From Aquimarina megaterium XH134 (GTDB lineage Bacteria; Bacteroidota; Bacteroidia; Flavobacteriales; Flavobacteriaceae): a stretch of 64,000 nt of DNA. The stretch lies in contig NZ_JACB01000026.1 of assembly GCF_000520975.1 (NCBI RefSeq), positions 1 to 64,000 of the forward strand, in the 5' to 3' direction. This document shows positions 45,462 to 55,235 of this stretch, piece by piece. Under the pieces are notes generated by a model, which saw only the letters and a list, made by a program, of their open reading frames with translations, was not told the origin of the DNA and did not search any database. The position numbers and the translations under genes are program-made. The stretch's first letter is position 1; every line of letters begins with the position of its first letter.

Positions 45462-46741
45462 ATGTTATTAAAATTACCCTTTGGGGAGAAGAATTGGGAG
45501 CATTAAGTTGGGATAGTCAAAAAAACTTTGCTTCTTTTGAGTTTTTTCCTTCATTCCTAAATAAAAACCAGGATGTCTCACCAATACATATGCCAATACA
45601 GTCTTCTGCAAAAAAAATATATAGCTTTCCTAATCTAAATCAGGACACCTACCGTGGATTACCAGGAATGTTATCTGATGTATTGCCCGATGATTTTGGG
45701 AATCGTTTAATTGACCAATGGCTTGCTCTTAATAACATTCCAAAATCCAAATTTACCCCACTAGATCGCTTATGTTATATTGGCACTCGCGGTATGGGAG
45801 CACTAGAGTTTCAACCTGCGAAACATATAGGGCAAGCTCAAACTACTACATTAGAGGTAGATAAACTAGCACAACTGGCAGAAAAGATACTTAATACACG
45901 AGAAAAACTAGAACTTAATCTTTCTGAAACAGAACACCTTAATGAATTGATTAAAGTAGGAACTTCGGCAGGAGGGCAACGAGCTAAGGCTATAATTGCT
46001 TATAACTCTACAACAAATGAGATACGGTCGGGCCAGGCCATAGCTCCTCACGGATTTGAACATTATATTTTTAAGTTTGATGGAGTAGATGATACTACTC
46101 TTGGTGATCCACAAGGGTATGGTAGGATCGAATATGCATATTACTTAATGGCATTGGATTGTGGTATCAATATGGAAAAATCTTTGCTTTTTGAAGAACA
46201 TGACAGAGCTCATTTTATGACCAAACGCTTTGATCGCCATGGTAATAATGAAAAAATACATATGCAAACCTTGTGTTCGATAGCACATTTTGATTATAAA
46301 TCTCCAGGTGCACACTCTTATGAAAATGCATTTGAAGTAATGCGACAACTACGATTACCACATAGTGATGCTGTACAATTATATAAAAGAATGGTATTTA
46401 ATGTTATTGCCCGTAACCAGGATGATCATACCAAGAATATTTCTTTTTTGATGGATAAACGTGGAGTTTGGAGACTTTCGCCTGCATATGATGTAACCTA
46501 TTCATACAATCCATCAGGGATTTGGACCAGTATGCATCAAATGTCAATTAATGGTAAACGAGATGATTTTACATTACAGGATTTAATTGCAATAGGAGAG
46601 AAGATTAGCTATAAAAGTCATAAGGAGACCATACAGCAAATTATTGATGTTGTTTCTAACTGGGATTACTATGTACAGAAAACAGGAATTCCAAAATCAC
46701 AAGGTAATACATTAGCAAAACCATTTAGATTATACCTTTGA
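45455..46741 (+). CDS. hipA: HipA family toxin, Ser/Thr kinase
   Basis: 428 residues. Segment VGTSAGGQRAKA (168-179) corresponds to the nucleotide loop with a serine that HipA autophosphorylates; NQDDHTKN (321-328) supplies the catalytic Asp323 and metal-binding Asn, and LSPAYDV (341-347) the metal Asp346. The N-terminal HipA domain and C-terminal kinase fold are complete, so an active kinase is expected. E. coli HipA phosphorylates GltX; the target here is not known. A DMT transporter gene follows after 18 bases. Confidence 0.9.
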   Translation: MVDVIKITLWGEELGALSWDSQKNFASFEFFPSFLNKNQDVSPIHMPIQSSAKKIYSFPNLNQDTYRGLPGMLSDVLPDDFGNRLIDQWLALNNIPKSKFTPLDRLCYIGTRGMGALEFQPAKHIGQAQTTTLEVDKLAQLAEKILNTREKLELNLSETEHLNELIKVGTSAGGQRAKAIIAYNSTTNEIRSGQAIAPHGFEHYIFKFDGVDDTTLGDPQGYGRIEYAYYLMALDCGINMEKSLLFEEHDRAHFMTKRFDRHGNNEKIHMQTLCSIAHFDYKSPGAHSYENAFEVMRQLRLPHSDAVQLYKRMVFNVIARNQDDHTKNISFLMDKRGVWRLSPAYDVTYSYNPSGIWTSMHQMSINGKRDDFTLQDLIAIGEKISYKSHKETIQQIIDVVSNWDYYVQKTGIPKSQGNTLAKPFRLYL

Positions 46742-46759
46742 TCCTTCTAACTAGATAAA

Positions 46760-47590
46760 ATGAAGAAAGCTATATACTTTATGCTTCTAAGTGCTGTGTC
46801 TTTTACAGCAATGAACCTATTTGTTAAGTATTTAGCGCACTTTGGAGGAGCACAGCTTGTATTCTTTAGAGCATTTGGCTCGTTATTTTTTACAATGAGT
46901 TACTTGTTATGGCATAAGATTCCAATATTGGGTAACCAAAAAGGATTGTTGATCTATAGAGGATTGGCAGGAGTAACCTCGATGGGGTTATTCTTTATGT
47001 CGGTTAATTACCTTCCTATTGGTTCTGCAGTATCATTACGGTATTTATCACCAATCTTTGCTACTATTTTTGCTATACTTTTTCTTAGAGAACAAGTAAA
47101 ACCAATACAGTGGTTGTTCTTTTTAATGGCGTTTAGCGGTGTTTTAATGATCAAAGGTTTTGATCCTAATATTGATTCTTTTGGTCTGTTATTAGTACTG
47201 GGATCAGCAGTATTTAGCGGAATAGTATATGTACTAATAAATAAAATTGGTCATAGAGACCACCCTGTTGTGATCGTTAACTATTTTATGTGGATTTCTG
47301 TTACCGTAGGAGGTATTCTTTCTATTTTCAACTGGACTACACCAAAAGGTATAGAGTGGCCACTATTACTTAGTTTAGGGGTTTTTGGATATTTCGGGCA
47401 ATTATTTATGACCAAAGCATTTCAATCTCAAGCAACAAATAAAGTGGTATCCCTAAAATATGTCGAAGTAATTTTTACAATGATTGCAGGTACTTTTTGG
47501 TTTGCCGATATATATCCAGCTCTAAGTATTATAGGCACCCTATTAGTGATTACCGGATTAATCCTTAATATTTGGTATCGACAACGTTAA
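46760..47590 (+). CDS. EamA/DMT family transporter
   Basis: 276 residues with ten hydrophobic helices in two related halves; the second EamA repeat begins near residue 150. Signature segments are FFRAFGSLFFTMSYL and GVFGYFGQLFMTKAFQ. Family members export amino acids, nucleotides or drugs; the substrate is not known. A nested inverted repeat follows immediately and could act as terminator. Confidence 0.83.
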   Translation: MKKAIYFMLLSAVSFTAMNLFVKYLAHFGGAQLVFFRAFGSLFFTMSYLLWHKIPILGNQKGLLIYRGLAGVTSMGLFFMSVNYLPIGSAVSLRYLSPIFATIFAILFLREQVKPIQWLFFLMAFSGVLMIKGFDPNIDSFGLLLVLGSAVFSGIVYVLINKIGHRDHPVVIVNYFMWISVTVGGILSIFNWTTPKGIEWPLLLSLGVFGYFGQLFMTKAFQSQATNKVVSLKYVEVIFTMIAGTFWFADIYPALSIIGTLLVITGLILNIWYRQR

Positions 47591-47674
47591 TCTGGTTTAT
47601 ACATTAGGATCTTATCGTTATAAGACTAGAAAGCCTGAAAACTTAGTAGATTTTCTAATGTATAAAACGGATTA
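47588..47674. repeat. palindromic repeat element (related to the 58.0 and 63.4 kb copies)
   Basis: Arms 47588-47609 and 47653-47674 are reverse complements at 19 of 22 positions. A smaller hairpin (47610-47625) is nested inside. The part 47645-47659, AGTAGATTTTCTAAT, is identical to 58002-58016. The element starts in the stop codon of the EamA gene. Confidence 0.6.
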
Positions 47675-47704
47675 CTGTATTTGCAAGTATCTAAAAAACT
47701 TTAA

Positions 47705-47956
47705 TTACGAAAAGTCTTCTCTAAGATAAAACATGAGTTTTCTTTTATCTGTAAAACTTTTGATAGTAATGATATCACCAGTAATTTTATTATAAATCAC
47801 TTCAACAAACAATAAATCTACGTAGTAAATAGAATAGTAAAAATCGCGATTCTGGTCATTTATAGTAAAGAGGTGAATACCTCGATCCCAGAGGTCTTTG
47901 TATTTGATATCTAACTGTCGAGCATTAAACTCTTCTTCAAGGGTAATTTTGCGCAT
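47705..47956 (-). CDS. small hypothetical protein
   Basis: 83 residues, no signal peptide. Opening MRKITLEEEFNARQLDIKYKD followed by alternating strand-like segments (YSIYYVDLLFVEVIYN, DIITIKSF). The charged, conserved-looking sequence suggests a real gene, but I do not recognise the family. It is isolated between the EamA gene and a long AT-rich gap. Confidence 0.6.
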   Translation of the reverse strand: MRKITLEEEFNARQLDIKYKDLWDRGIHLFTINDQNRDFYYSIYYVDLLFVEVIYNKITGDIITIKSFTDKRKLMFYLREDFS

Positions 47957-48851
47957 AAGCTATTAATTTTATAATGAGGCAGGATAAAATTACGGAAAAA
48001 CCGTAACATATGCAAGTGAAAATTGTATAATATCCTGAAGAACAATAAAATGCACATATAGAATAACCCTTGTTTAAGAATATATTTGACTATAAAATAT
48101 AGAGACTTTAAATAGCTTTAAGGTTAATATTGAGTACAAGAATATTATGATTTTTTTAACAAATATAGGTGTATGGATAAAGTACCTATCACAGGCTTTT
48201 ATTTAACCCTGTTTTTTTACCTTTGGTAAGAAAAAACTTGTGTCGGAATACAACAAATCCTACAAAAAAATATGTCTTTGTAGATTTTTGTTTATTTTAG
48301 TTGTAAATAACTAATAAATAGGTGTTTAATAGAAAGCGGCCCTCTAGGTTAACTACTCCTATAGAGGGCCTAAATTGAAACATAATCGGTATTTAACACA
48401 AACTCAACTTATACTAATTATGAAGTTTCAACTTTACTTTTTACTGGTTCAAAGATATCTTAGTTTTATAAATTTTCTCATGTTTATTCATAAAAAATTT
48501 AACATTTAATCAATTAATAACAAAGCAATGTTAATTAATTCTTAACCAGTTGTTTGAATGTCTGCATATGTGATTGTATTTGTTGGATTATACTTATTTC
48601 GGGAGTTCCTTTCTAGGTTTGTTCTACACTTTTTATGGGGTAGCCATAATGAAGAAAATGAAAAAAGTCAAATAGATGCAAAATCTGTTCTCAATTCAGA
48701 GAAAAACAAAACTAATTATAGCGTATTATTACTATACATAATGTATTTAATTTTATGTGAGAAAACTAATACCTGTATATAAATTTCATAAGAAGTGTAA
48801 TTACAGAACACTCATAAATAAATAGGATTTAGGATTATATTTTTTGAGGAG
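47957..48851. other. 895-base gap, AT-rich, with a hairpin and one doubtful small ORF
   Basis: No family-recognisable gene. A nine-base inverted repeat, 48338-48346 with 48362-48370 (GGCCCTCTA and TAGAGGGCC), is G+C-rich for this sequence and has no T run after it. The only reading frame is the doubtful 74-codon ORF at 48558. Confidence 0.6.
48558..48782 (+). CDS. doubtful small membrane peptide
   Basis: 74 codons: a hydrophobic N-terminal helix (about 3-28), a charged loop (EENEKSQIDAKSVLNSEK), then a second hydrophobic stretch (YSVLLLYIMYLIL). Such a pattern can arise by chance in AT-rich DNA; there is no recognised family, no clear ribosome site and no operon partner. Confidence 0.3.
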   Translation: MSAYVIVFVGLYLFREFLSRFVLHFLWGSHNEENEKSQIDAKSVLNSEKNKTNYSVLLLYIMYLILCEKTNTCI

Positions 48852-49982
48852 TTACTTTTCAATTTTATTAATCTCGATAATACGATGTGTATTACTGGTA
48901 TCCCCATACGAATTTCCGTTGGTAGCGATAAAAACACGTCCCTGAGGAGAAATAGCGATATCTCTCAGACGACCAAACTGTCCATTAAAGAATATTTCCT
49001 CATTGGTAATTGCAGTTCCGTCACTGTTTAGAGTAAGCGCAATTATTCTTTGATCTTTTAACACTGTCATCAGTAGTTTATTAGTCCATTCAGGAATTCG
49101 ATTACCCGTATAATAGACCAGATCAGAAGGAGCAATGGTGGGTGTCCATTCAAAAATGGATTCGATAACCTCTGTACTCGCTGCAAAAGTCTGTTCGTTG
49201 GGAGTATCTATTTTACCTTTTACAGCAGGCCATCCATAATTTTTACCAGATTGTATGATATTTATTTCATCATCAGAACTGGGTCCATGCTCAGAACTAT
49301 ATAATTTACCATTAGGATGCAATACCAGTCCTTGTGCATTTCTATGCCCTAAACTATAGATATAACTACTCGCAAAAGGATTATCGGCAGGGATACTACC
49401 ATCTAAGTTTAATCTTAGTGTTTTACCTCCCAGAGAATTCATATCCTGAGAAAGGTTGGTATTACCAGCATCGCCTGTAGTCATAAATAGATGCATATCT
49501 GGTGTGATCAATAACCGAGAACCATCGTGATTAGAGTTGGCGGGAATTTGATCGATAAGTACAGTTTCGTTAGACAAGGTGTTATTTGCATATGTAAACT
49601 GAACCAATCGTTCCAATAAGCCACTTCCCCCGTTATAGGTATATACAACGTATACATATGGATTGGTATCAAAATTGGGGTGAAGTACCATACCTAATAA
49701 CCCACTTTCTCCAACTTGAGATACATTAGGAATCGTATATACCAATTGTTGCTCTCCGCTGTCAGGATTTATCCTGCTAATTTTTCCATTACGTTCGGTT
49801 ACCCACAAGAAATTATCAGGACCCCAAATTAGCTCCCAAGGAACGCTTAAGGTTTCTACCAATATTTTTGTCGCTTCTACAGGTTCATCTGTACCAGGAT
49901 TTGTAGTATCATCATCTCCCGAACAAAACCATAGCAAGGATGAAATTAGTACAATACTTGCTAATTTTGATATTCTTTTCAT
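48852..49982 (-). CDS. lipoprotein PQQ-dependent sugar dehydrogenase-like protein
   Basis: 376 residues with a lipoprotein signal (SSLLWFCSG, Cys20) and then a six-bladed propeller of the GSDH family: ESGLLGMVLHPNF, SNHDGSRLLI, GHRNAQGLVLHPNGKLYSSEHGP and the closing RDIAISPQGRVFIATNGN. It is likely to oxidise sugars or polyols in the periplasm or at the outer membrane with PQQ; PQQ synthesis genes are not in this window, so the cofactor may be taken from outside. Confidence 0.87.
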   Translation of the reverse strand: MKRISKLASIVLISSLLWFCSGDDDTTNPGTDEPVEATKILVETLSVPWELIWGPDNFLWVTERNGKISRINPDSGEQQLVYTIPNVSQVGESGLLGMVLHPNFDTNPYVYVVYTYNGGSGLLERLVQFTYANNTLSNETVLIDQIPANSNHDGSRLLITPDMHLFMTTGDAGNTNLSQDMNSLGGKTLRLNLDGSIPADNPFASSYIYSLGHRNAQGLVLHPNGKLYSSEHGPSSDDEINIIQSGKNYGWPAVKGKIDTPNEQTFAASTEVIESIFEWTPTIAPSDLVYYTGNRIPEWTNKLLMTVLKDQRIIALTLNSDGTAITNEEIFFNGQFGRLRDIAISPQGRVFIATNGNSYGDTSNTHRIIEINKIEK

Positions 49983-50265
49983 AATATTTCTTTTTAAATC
50001 AACAATTGAATCCTGTATAAGGTAGTGATTGTTAATGATTTGCGTGGTAATTGATAATTATGATTTCACCTATCAATTATTCTATATGTTTTTATGAGAA
50101 AACAACATATCCAACTTTATTCTCAAAAGCCAATTACTTTCTCTTAATTATAACGATTAACTTATACGAAACCCTACTTTTTTTTGTTTTTTTTAATTGT
50201 TTTTAATTGTTTATTAAGAATTGTTTACATTCTGTTACGTAAGGTTTTAACACTTATTTGAAGTA

Positions 50266-50901
50266 TTATTTTTTACTTAAGGCTAATTTGATTCCTAGTA
50301 AAATAAAGAGAACCCCAGTAGTTTTATCCATCCAAAACTTCACTTTACTATTCTCTCTGATCTTGTTAGCGAACTTAGCAGAAAAGAAAGCCAGTATCAT
50401 GCACCATATTGTGCCTGTAGTCACAAAAGTTAACCCCAGAATTAAGAAAGGGATGGCACTTTTAGCGTAATCCGGATTAATAAATTGTGGTAAGAAAGCC
50501 AAAAAAAAGAGTGCAACTTTTGGATTAAGTAGGTTGGTTAAAACCCCCGAGATATATACTTTTTTGTAGTTTTTTGCTGTTTCTTTTTCTTTAATTACTT
50601 CAGCAATAACTGTTGATTTTGTTAATAATGATTTAATTCCTAAATACATTAGGTAAGCAGCACCAGCATATTTAACGATACTAAATGCAGTAGCAGATTT
50701 TGCTAATAGAATAGATAACCCAAGTGCTGCAAAAATACAATGTAAAAGAGCTCCCGAAGAAATCCCCAGAGCAGAAATCACCCCAGATTTTTTTCCTTGC
50801 GAAATGCTACGTCCTAAAATATATATAGTATCTGCTCCAGGCGTGAGGTTAAGCAGTATTCCTGCTAAAATAAAGGTTCCAAAATTAAGAATGCCAAACA
50901 T
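50266..50901 (-). CDS. LysE/RhtB family amino acid exporter
   Basis: 211 residues with five or six membrane helices. NLTPGADTIYILGRSISQGKKSGV is the family N-terminal block, and GVLTNLLNPKVALFFLAFLPQF the middle. Exporters of this family move Lys, Thr, Leu or homoserine out of the cytoplasm. The gene is divergent from an Lrp-type regulator, a common arrangement in which the regulator senses the exported amino acid. Confidence 0.87.
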   Translation of the reverse strand: MFGILNFGTFILAGILLNLTPGADTIYILGRSISQGKKSGVISALGISSGALLHCIFAALGLSILLAKSATAFSIVKYAGAAYLMYLGIKSLLTKSTVIAEVIKEKETAKNYKKVYISGVLTNLLNPKVALFFLAFLPQFINPDYAKSAIPFLILGLTFVTTGTIWCMILAFFSAKFANKIRENSKVKFWMDKTTGVLFILLGIKLALSKK

Positions 50902-50923
50902 AGGATTGTATTAGATTTTGATT

Positions 50924-50931
50924 CAAAATTA
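50924..50931 (-). promoter_or_regulatory. candidate -7 box of the LysE gene
   Basis: TAATTTTG on the minus strand, 22 bases before the start codon, matches TAnnTTTG. Confidence 0.4.
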
Positions 50932-50948
50932 TACCAAACAAAGGAGAC

Positions 50949-50977
50949 TTAGAAAACAAATCATTGGTTTATCTTTG
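50949..50977 (+). promoter_or_regulatory. candidate promoter of the Lrp-type gene
   Basis: TATCTTTG at 50970-50977 matches the -7 consensus; TTA at 50949-50951 is a weak -33 match at an 18-base spacing. The ATG at 51024 is 46 bases downstream. Confidence 0.45.
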
Positions 50978-51023
50978 TTTTTTCTGGAGAATATATCTTA
51001 ATTATAAACAAAAACCGACGATT

Positions 51024-51476
51024 ATGGTGAAAGACGATTTAGACTGGAAGATTTTAGAGCTCTTACAGGAAAATGCACGTTTGCCATTTGCACACATAGG
51101 TAGAGTAGTGGGGCTTTCTCCATCTGCCGTGGCAGAGCGTGTACAACGTTTAGAAGATACAGAAGTGATCACAGGATATACGACACAGGTAAACCCTGCT
51201 AAACTAGGATGGTCTCTTTCTGCATTCATTATGATGAGTGTAAATAGAATCAATTTTCAGTCGTTTACCGATGCACTGGATGCGGATGCGTATCCTGAAA
51301 TGGTAGAATGCACCAGAGTCACCGGTAAAGACTGTTTAATTATGAAGTTTCATGTAAAGAACAGTAAGCATCTTGAAGAAGTCATCAATCGTTTAGCGCA
51401 ACATGGAGATCCAACAACATTATTGATTTTGAATGAGTTGATGAAAAATGGTGCGATAGGAAGATGTGCTCATTAG
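51024..51476 (+). CDS. Lrp/AsnC family transcriptional regulator
   Basis: 150 residues from the ATG at 51024; an earlier frame start at 50964 adds 20 residues that are not part of the family. DDLDWKILELLQENARLPFAHIGRVVGLSPSAVAERVQRLED is split as an N-terminal HTH, then the RAM ligand-binding domain. The gene is divergent from the LysE exporter, and convergent with the TonB-type gene (four-base overlap of stops). It probably regulates the exporter in response to an amino acid. Confidence 0.92.
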   Translation: MVKDDLDWKILELLQENARLPFAHIGRVVGLSPSAVAERVQRLEDTEVITGYTTQVNPAKLGWSLSAFIMMSVNRINFQSFTDALDADAYPEMVECTRVTGKDCLIMKFHVKNSKHLEEVINRLAQHGDPTTLLILNELMKNGAIGRCAH

Positions 51477-53857
51477 TTACTTCTATTTCTTTCCTCATCA
51501 TTTCCAAAACCTCTTTGCTTACCTTTTATCTTATTATTTCCAAATGTGTAGGATAGTGATATTCTGGCAAATCGAGGGCTATAATTTTGGGCATATACTG
51601 TTTCTATACCATTTACTACAGAAGCTAATCTACTATAACTCGATGTATCTAATATATCATTTACCAATACTGAAAGCTGTAGTTTATCTTTAAACATGCT
51701 TTGTTTTAGTGCTAAATTAAGATTGTAGGTTTCACTAATGTCAAACAAGTTTGCTTTATGCGGAGAATTATATACAAAGTTAAGCTGCAATTTGGTGGTT
51801 TTACTTAATGTAAAGGTATTGTTCGTAGATAGATGAAGCTGAAACCCATCCTCGGCATTAGCGTTTATCGCGTCATCAATGACAGTTTTGTATCCAAGAA
51901 CATATACCTGGTTCTGGCTTTTCCACCACGGTAGTGTGCTAAATGAGAAGGTTTCACCAATTCCCCAATTATAACTTTTATAATAGTTTTCTCGTATTAC
52001 TGCCTGTACTTCGGTCTCCTGATCTGCTGTAAAAATAGTACCAAAACCATCAGTGGTAATATTAAGGAAAGCATTGGTAGTTAATGTATTGTTGTAGGTA
52101 TGATTAAATTCGAAAGTGTCTGTAAATGATGGTTGTAAAAATGGATTTCCTTCAGAGAAACTATTGCTATTAACATATATCCTGAATGGATTTAAATTTC
52201 TAAAACCTGGTCGGTTAATACGTCTTCCGTAATTGAGCGAAAATACGTTATTATCATTTTTTTGATACGATATATAGGCTGTCGGAAAAAACTTTAAGTA
52301 TTCGTTTGTATTGGTTTGGTTTAGGGTTTCTGAGAAGCCTTCTGTAAGTGTGTTTTCTACTCGTAACCCCAGTTGAAACTCCCATTTGTCATTGATCTTT
52401 TTAGAAGCATTTACATATAATGCCTGAATATTTTCTGTGTATTCAAATTGGTTGGAAGATATAGGGTCAAAAACCGGAGTACCAGTTTCTGTTATAAAGT
52501 TTTGTAATCCATTTATGGTTTTGATAAAACTAAGTTTACCACCATATGATAAATTAACAGAAGGAAAAGGGTGCTCGACATCTATTTTTGCACTAAAATT
52601 ATCAATACGTTGATCTGATAGATTCATAGCAGCATAGTTAATCCCAACAAATTCACCGTTTGGTAATAACGTATTTACTACATTGTCTTGTTTCAGAGTA
52701 TTATCATAATCAAAATAATCAATATCAAAAGAAATCTTTCTGTCCAGGGTATCTAATGTAGTAATCATGTGTAGGTTATACAGGTGGCTTTTTACCTTTC
52801 TATCAAAAAAACCTGTATTATCCAATATTGAATCCAGTTGGTTGGTTGCATTAAAAATTTGAGTAGTTGATTGTACAGTATTATCGGGAGTATTTTGATT
52901 ACCCAGGTATTGTGCACCTACTATAATATTATCGGTAATGTCATAATCTATTGATAAACGACCTGATATATTGTCTTTATTTGCTTTATTATCCATATCC
53001 AACACCCATGGACCATTAGGGTAATACACATCTACTTCTTCGATTTCTCTTATATTCCCTTTAGTACCATTGGCAGTTACAGAAAATCGTAGTTTGTTTT
53101 TGTTGTAGAAAAAGTTGTTACGAAGCGTAGTAAAATTGTATGTATTCTGATTGTAAGCCAGGGTAGTGGTATTTTTCCAAGAGTTACGTGCTCCTTTTTT
53201 GTAAACAATATTAATAAGTCCACCATTTCCGGCAGCTTCATATTTGGCTGGTGGGTTCGTAATGATTTCTATTTTCTTAATATCACTTGCTGCTATACCA
53301 TTTAAAAAGTCTATCAGTTCTTCTCCAGATAACTGTAATATCCTTCCGTCTACCATTACACGCGATGCACCTCTACCAATCATACTCAAAGTATTATTCT
53401 GAACCGTAACCCCTGGTGCTATCTTAAGGGCATCTAAAGCATCTCCGCCACTCGCTGCAATACTATTTTCTACATTAAACACCAGACGGTCGGGTTTACG
53501 TTCAATTACTTTTTTGGTTTTGGTAATCACCACTTCGTCAAGACTGGTAGTACTGCTTTCGAGGGTAATAGTACCTAAATCCACAGTGTTATTTAATACA
53601 ATATCTTGTTGCCATTCGGTATATCCCATAAAGCGTATTGCCAGAATATAGGTTCCTTCTTTTGCAGATATTGTAAAGTTTCCGTTTTCATCAGTAATTG
53701 CTCCCGTAATTACTGCTCCATCAGATCCTGGAGTTGATAAAATAACATTAGCAAAAGCTATGGTTTCTGTTTTACTAATTACCGTTCCTTTGATTTCTAG
53801 TTGAGAAAAGCATAAGAAGGGACATAAAAACAATAAAGAAATAAAGATAGATCGCAT
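51473..53857 (-). CDS. outer-membrane receptor, carboxypeptidase-regulatory/TonB plug type
   Basis: 794 residues from the ATG at 53857. A signal peptide (about 1-20), a carboxypeptidase-regulatory-like domain (about 22-100; AFANVILSTPGSDGAVITGAITDENGNF split by strands), a plug-like domain (about 130-230; TVQNNTLSMIGRGASRVMVDGR, two adjacent pieces) and a large barrel. The final strand SLSYTFGN and the shape match the OMP_b-brl_3 family. It lacks a SusD neighbour. Substrate unknown; it may be regulated by the adjacent AraC-type gene. Confidence 0.85.
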   Translation of the reverse strand: MRSIFISLLFLCPFLCFSQLEIKGTVISKTETIAFANVILSTPGSDGAVITGAITDENGNFTISAKEGTYILAIRFMGYTEWQQDIVLNNTVDLGTITLESSTTSLDEVVITKTKKVIERKPDRLVFNVENSIAASGGDALDALKIAPGVTVQNNTLSMIGRGASRVMVDGRILQLSGEELIDFLNGIAASDIKKIEIITNPPAKYEAAGNGGLINIVYKKGARNSWKNTTTLAYNQNTYNFTTLRNNFFYNKNKLRFSVTANGTKGNIREIEEVDVYYPNGPWVLDMDNKANKDNISGRLSIDYDITDNIIVGAQYLGNQNTPDNTVQSTTQIFNATNQLDSILDNTGFFDRKVKSHLYNLHMITTLDTLDRKISFDIDYFDYDNTLKQDNVVNTLLPNGEFVGINYAAMNLSDQRIDNFSAKIDVEHPFPSVNLSYGGKLSFIKTINGLQNFITETGTPVFDPISSNQFEYTENIQALYVNASKKINDKWEFQLGLRVENTLTEGFSETLNQTNTNEYLKFFPTAYISYQKNDNNVFSLNYGRRINRPGFRNLNPFRIYVNSNSFSEGNPFLQPSFTDTFEFNHTYNNTLTTNAFLNITTDGFGTIFTADQETEVQAVIRENYYKSYNWGIGETFSFSTLPWWKSQNQVYVLGYKTVIDDAINANAEDGFQLHLSTNNTFTLSKTTKLQLNFVYNSPHKANLFDISETYNLNLALKQSMFKDKLQLSVLVNDILDTSSYSRLASVVNGIETVYAQNYSPRFARISLSYTFGNNKIKGKQRGFGNDEERNRSN

Positions 53858-54005
53858 CACAATTTTATATTTAAGATTAATTATGAGGCAAATATCATTT
53901 TTGAATACAACCTGTGCGACCGATTAAAATAATCGAACGCTTTTGATCACCAAAAATGAGTTCGACTTTTTACAGCCAAACGTTCGACTTTTTACAAATA
54001 CCTGA

Positions 54006-55148
54006 TTATGAGTTGTTTTTTCTGTATTGAGTAGGGGTGGTGCCAGCGTATTTTTTAAAAGAAGTATTGAAAGAAGATTTAGAATTAAAACCTACTTCGT
54101 ACAAGATTTCGAGAACAGTTACCTGTTTTTTGGCAGGATCTTTTAAAATATCCATCGCATGTTGTATACGATATTCATTTACAAAATCAAAAAAATGCTG
54201 ATCCAGATGATGGTTGATCAGAATTGATACTTCTCTAACAGGCAATTGTAGATCATCTGCCAAGTTTTGTATTGTAAGTGTGGGATTCAGATAAGGCTTT
54301 TGCTCGATCATATGTGTTCTTAATTGCTGTATTTGATCTTGAACCTCTTTATCATCAGGAAGATTGATCACGGTCTCGTTTTTTGTGATCATATTTTCTA
54401 CCGGGAGTAATTTAGAATCAATTCCTCTAAAAATTCCCGGATCATACAATGCTTTTAAAATTAACCAACATATAAAGCATAGAACCAGAAACACAACAAT
54501 AATTCTGGCAATATTTATGGTTTGGAAATCATCATTGAAAAACTTAAATATCGTTTTAGAAGTACTAACAACAAAGATAAAGCTAGAAATAACGTTTAAC
54601 TGAAACAACCATTTATGTTTTGCTGTGGTTGCATTAGAGTAGTTTTCCAGCATTACCTTCTTAGATTTTTTTAGAATGACAAAAATGGCAATAATATATG
54701 CTATAACCTGAATATGACCAATAATCAAAGTGGAAATGGATTCTGGAGTCAGCAAATAATTATTCATAAAAGAAAGCTTGGCTTCTTGGTTTGCCAAATA
54801 AAATCTGGGAATTAATATCAAGGTATTTATCACAAAAGGAAGACCATGTAGCAAATGTTTTGGTTTCAGCTTAAAATCTATATAGATAACCGATAAGACA
54901 AAAAGATAAAGTACCGGACTAGAAAAAAATGGAAGATCCATACGTATCATTTCTAGCGTTAGAGGCATATCTATAAACCGATGATAGAAAAAAGAGCTGA
55001 TATCGATGGCTACGAGTATAAGAAAAGCAGCAATAAGCCGATTACTGGTTTTGTTTTTTGTTTTTACAGTTAGTAAGAAGATGGCAAAAAGCGACGATAT
55101 AAAAACAATCATCAGGCTTATAATGCTAAGAATAGCGTAGTTATCCAT
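54006..55148 (-). CDS. membrane-anchored AraC family transcriptional regulator
   Basis: 380 residues. Seven or so membrane helices (about 6-27, 37-54, 75-95, 101-120, 137-158, 184-204, 215-235) lead into a C-terminal AraC-type DNA-binding domain (about 285-378) with VLEILYEVGFNSKSSFNTSF as the second HTH and TPTQYRKN at the end. This two-part form is common in flavobacteria. It lies 149 bases upstream of and in the same direction as the TonB-type receptor gene, which is a likely target. Confidence 0.87.
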   Translation of the reverse strand: MDNYAILSIISLMIVFISSLFAIFLLTVKTKNKTSNRLIAAFLILVAIDISSFFYHRFIDMPLTLEMIRMDLPFFSSPVLYLFVLSVIYIDFKLKPKHLLHGLPFVINTLILIPRFYLANQEAKLSFMNNYLLTPESISTLIIGHIQVIAYIIAIFVILKKSKKVMLENYSNATTAKHKWLFQLNVISSFIFVVSTSKTIFKFFNDDFQTINIARIIVVFLVLCFICWLILKALYDPGIFRGIDSKLLPVENMITKNETVINLPDDKEVQDQIQQLRTHMIEQKPYLNPTLTIQNLADDLQLPVREVSILINHHLDQHFFDFVNEYRIQHAMDILKDPAKKQVTVLEILYEVGFNSKSSFNTSFKKYAGTTPTQYRKNNS

Positions 55149-55235
55149 TTAATAATTTAATACTTGTGTTTACCTTTGATGATACATTGGTTTCTATACA
55201 GGATTCTCATAATTTCATCAAATATACTAACTATA

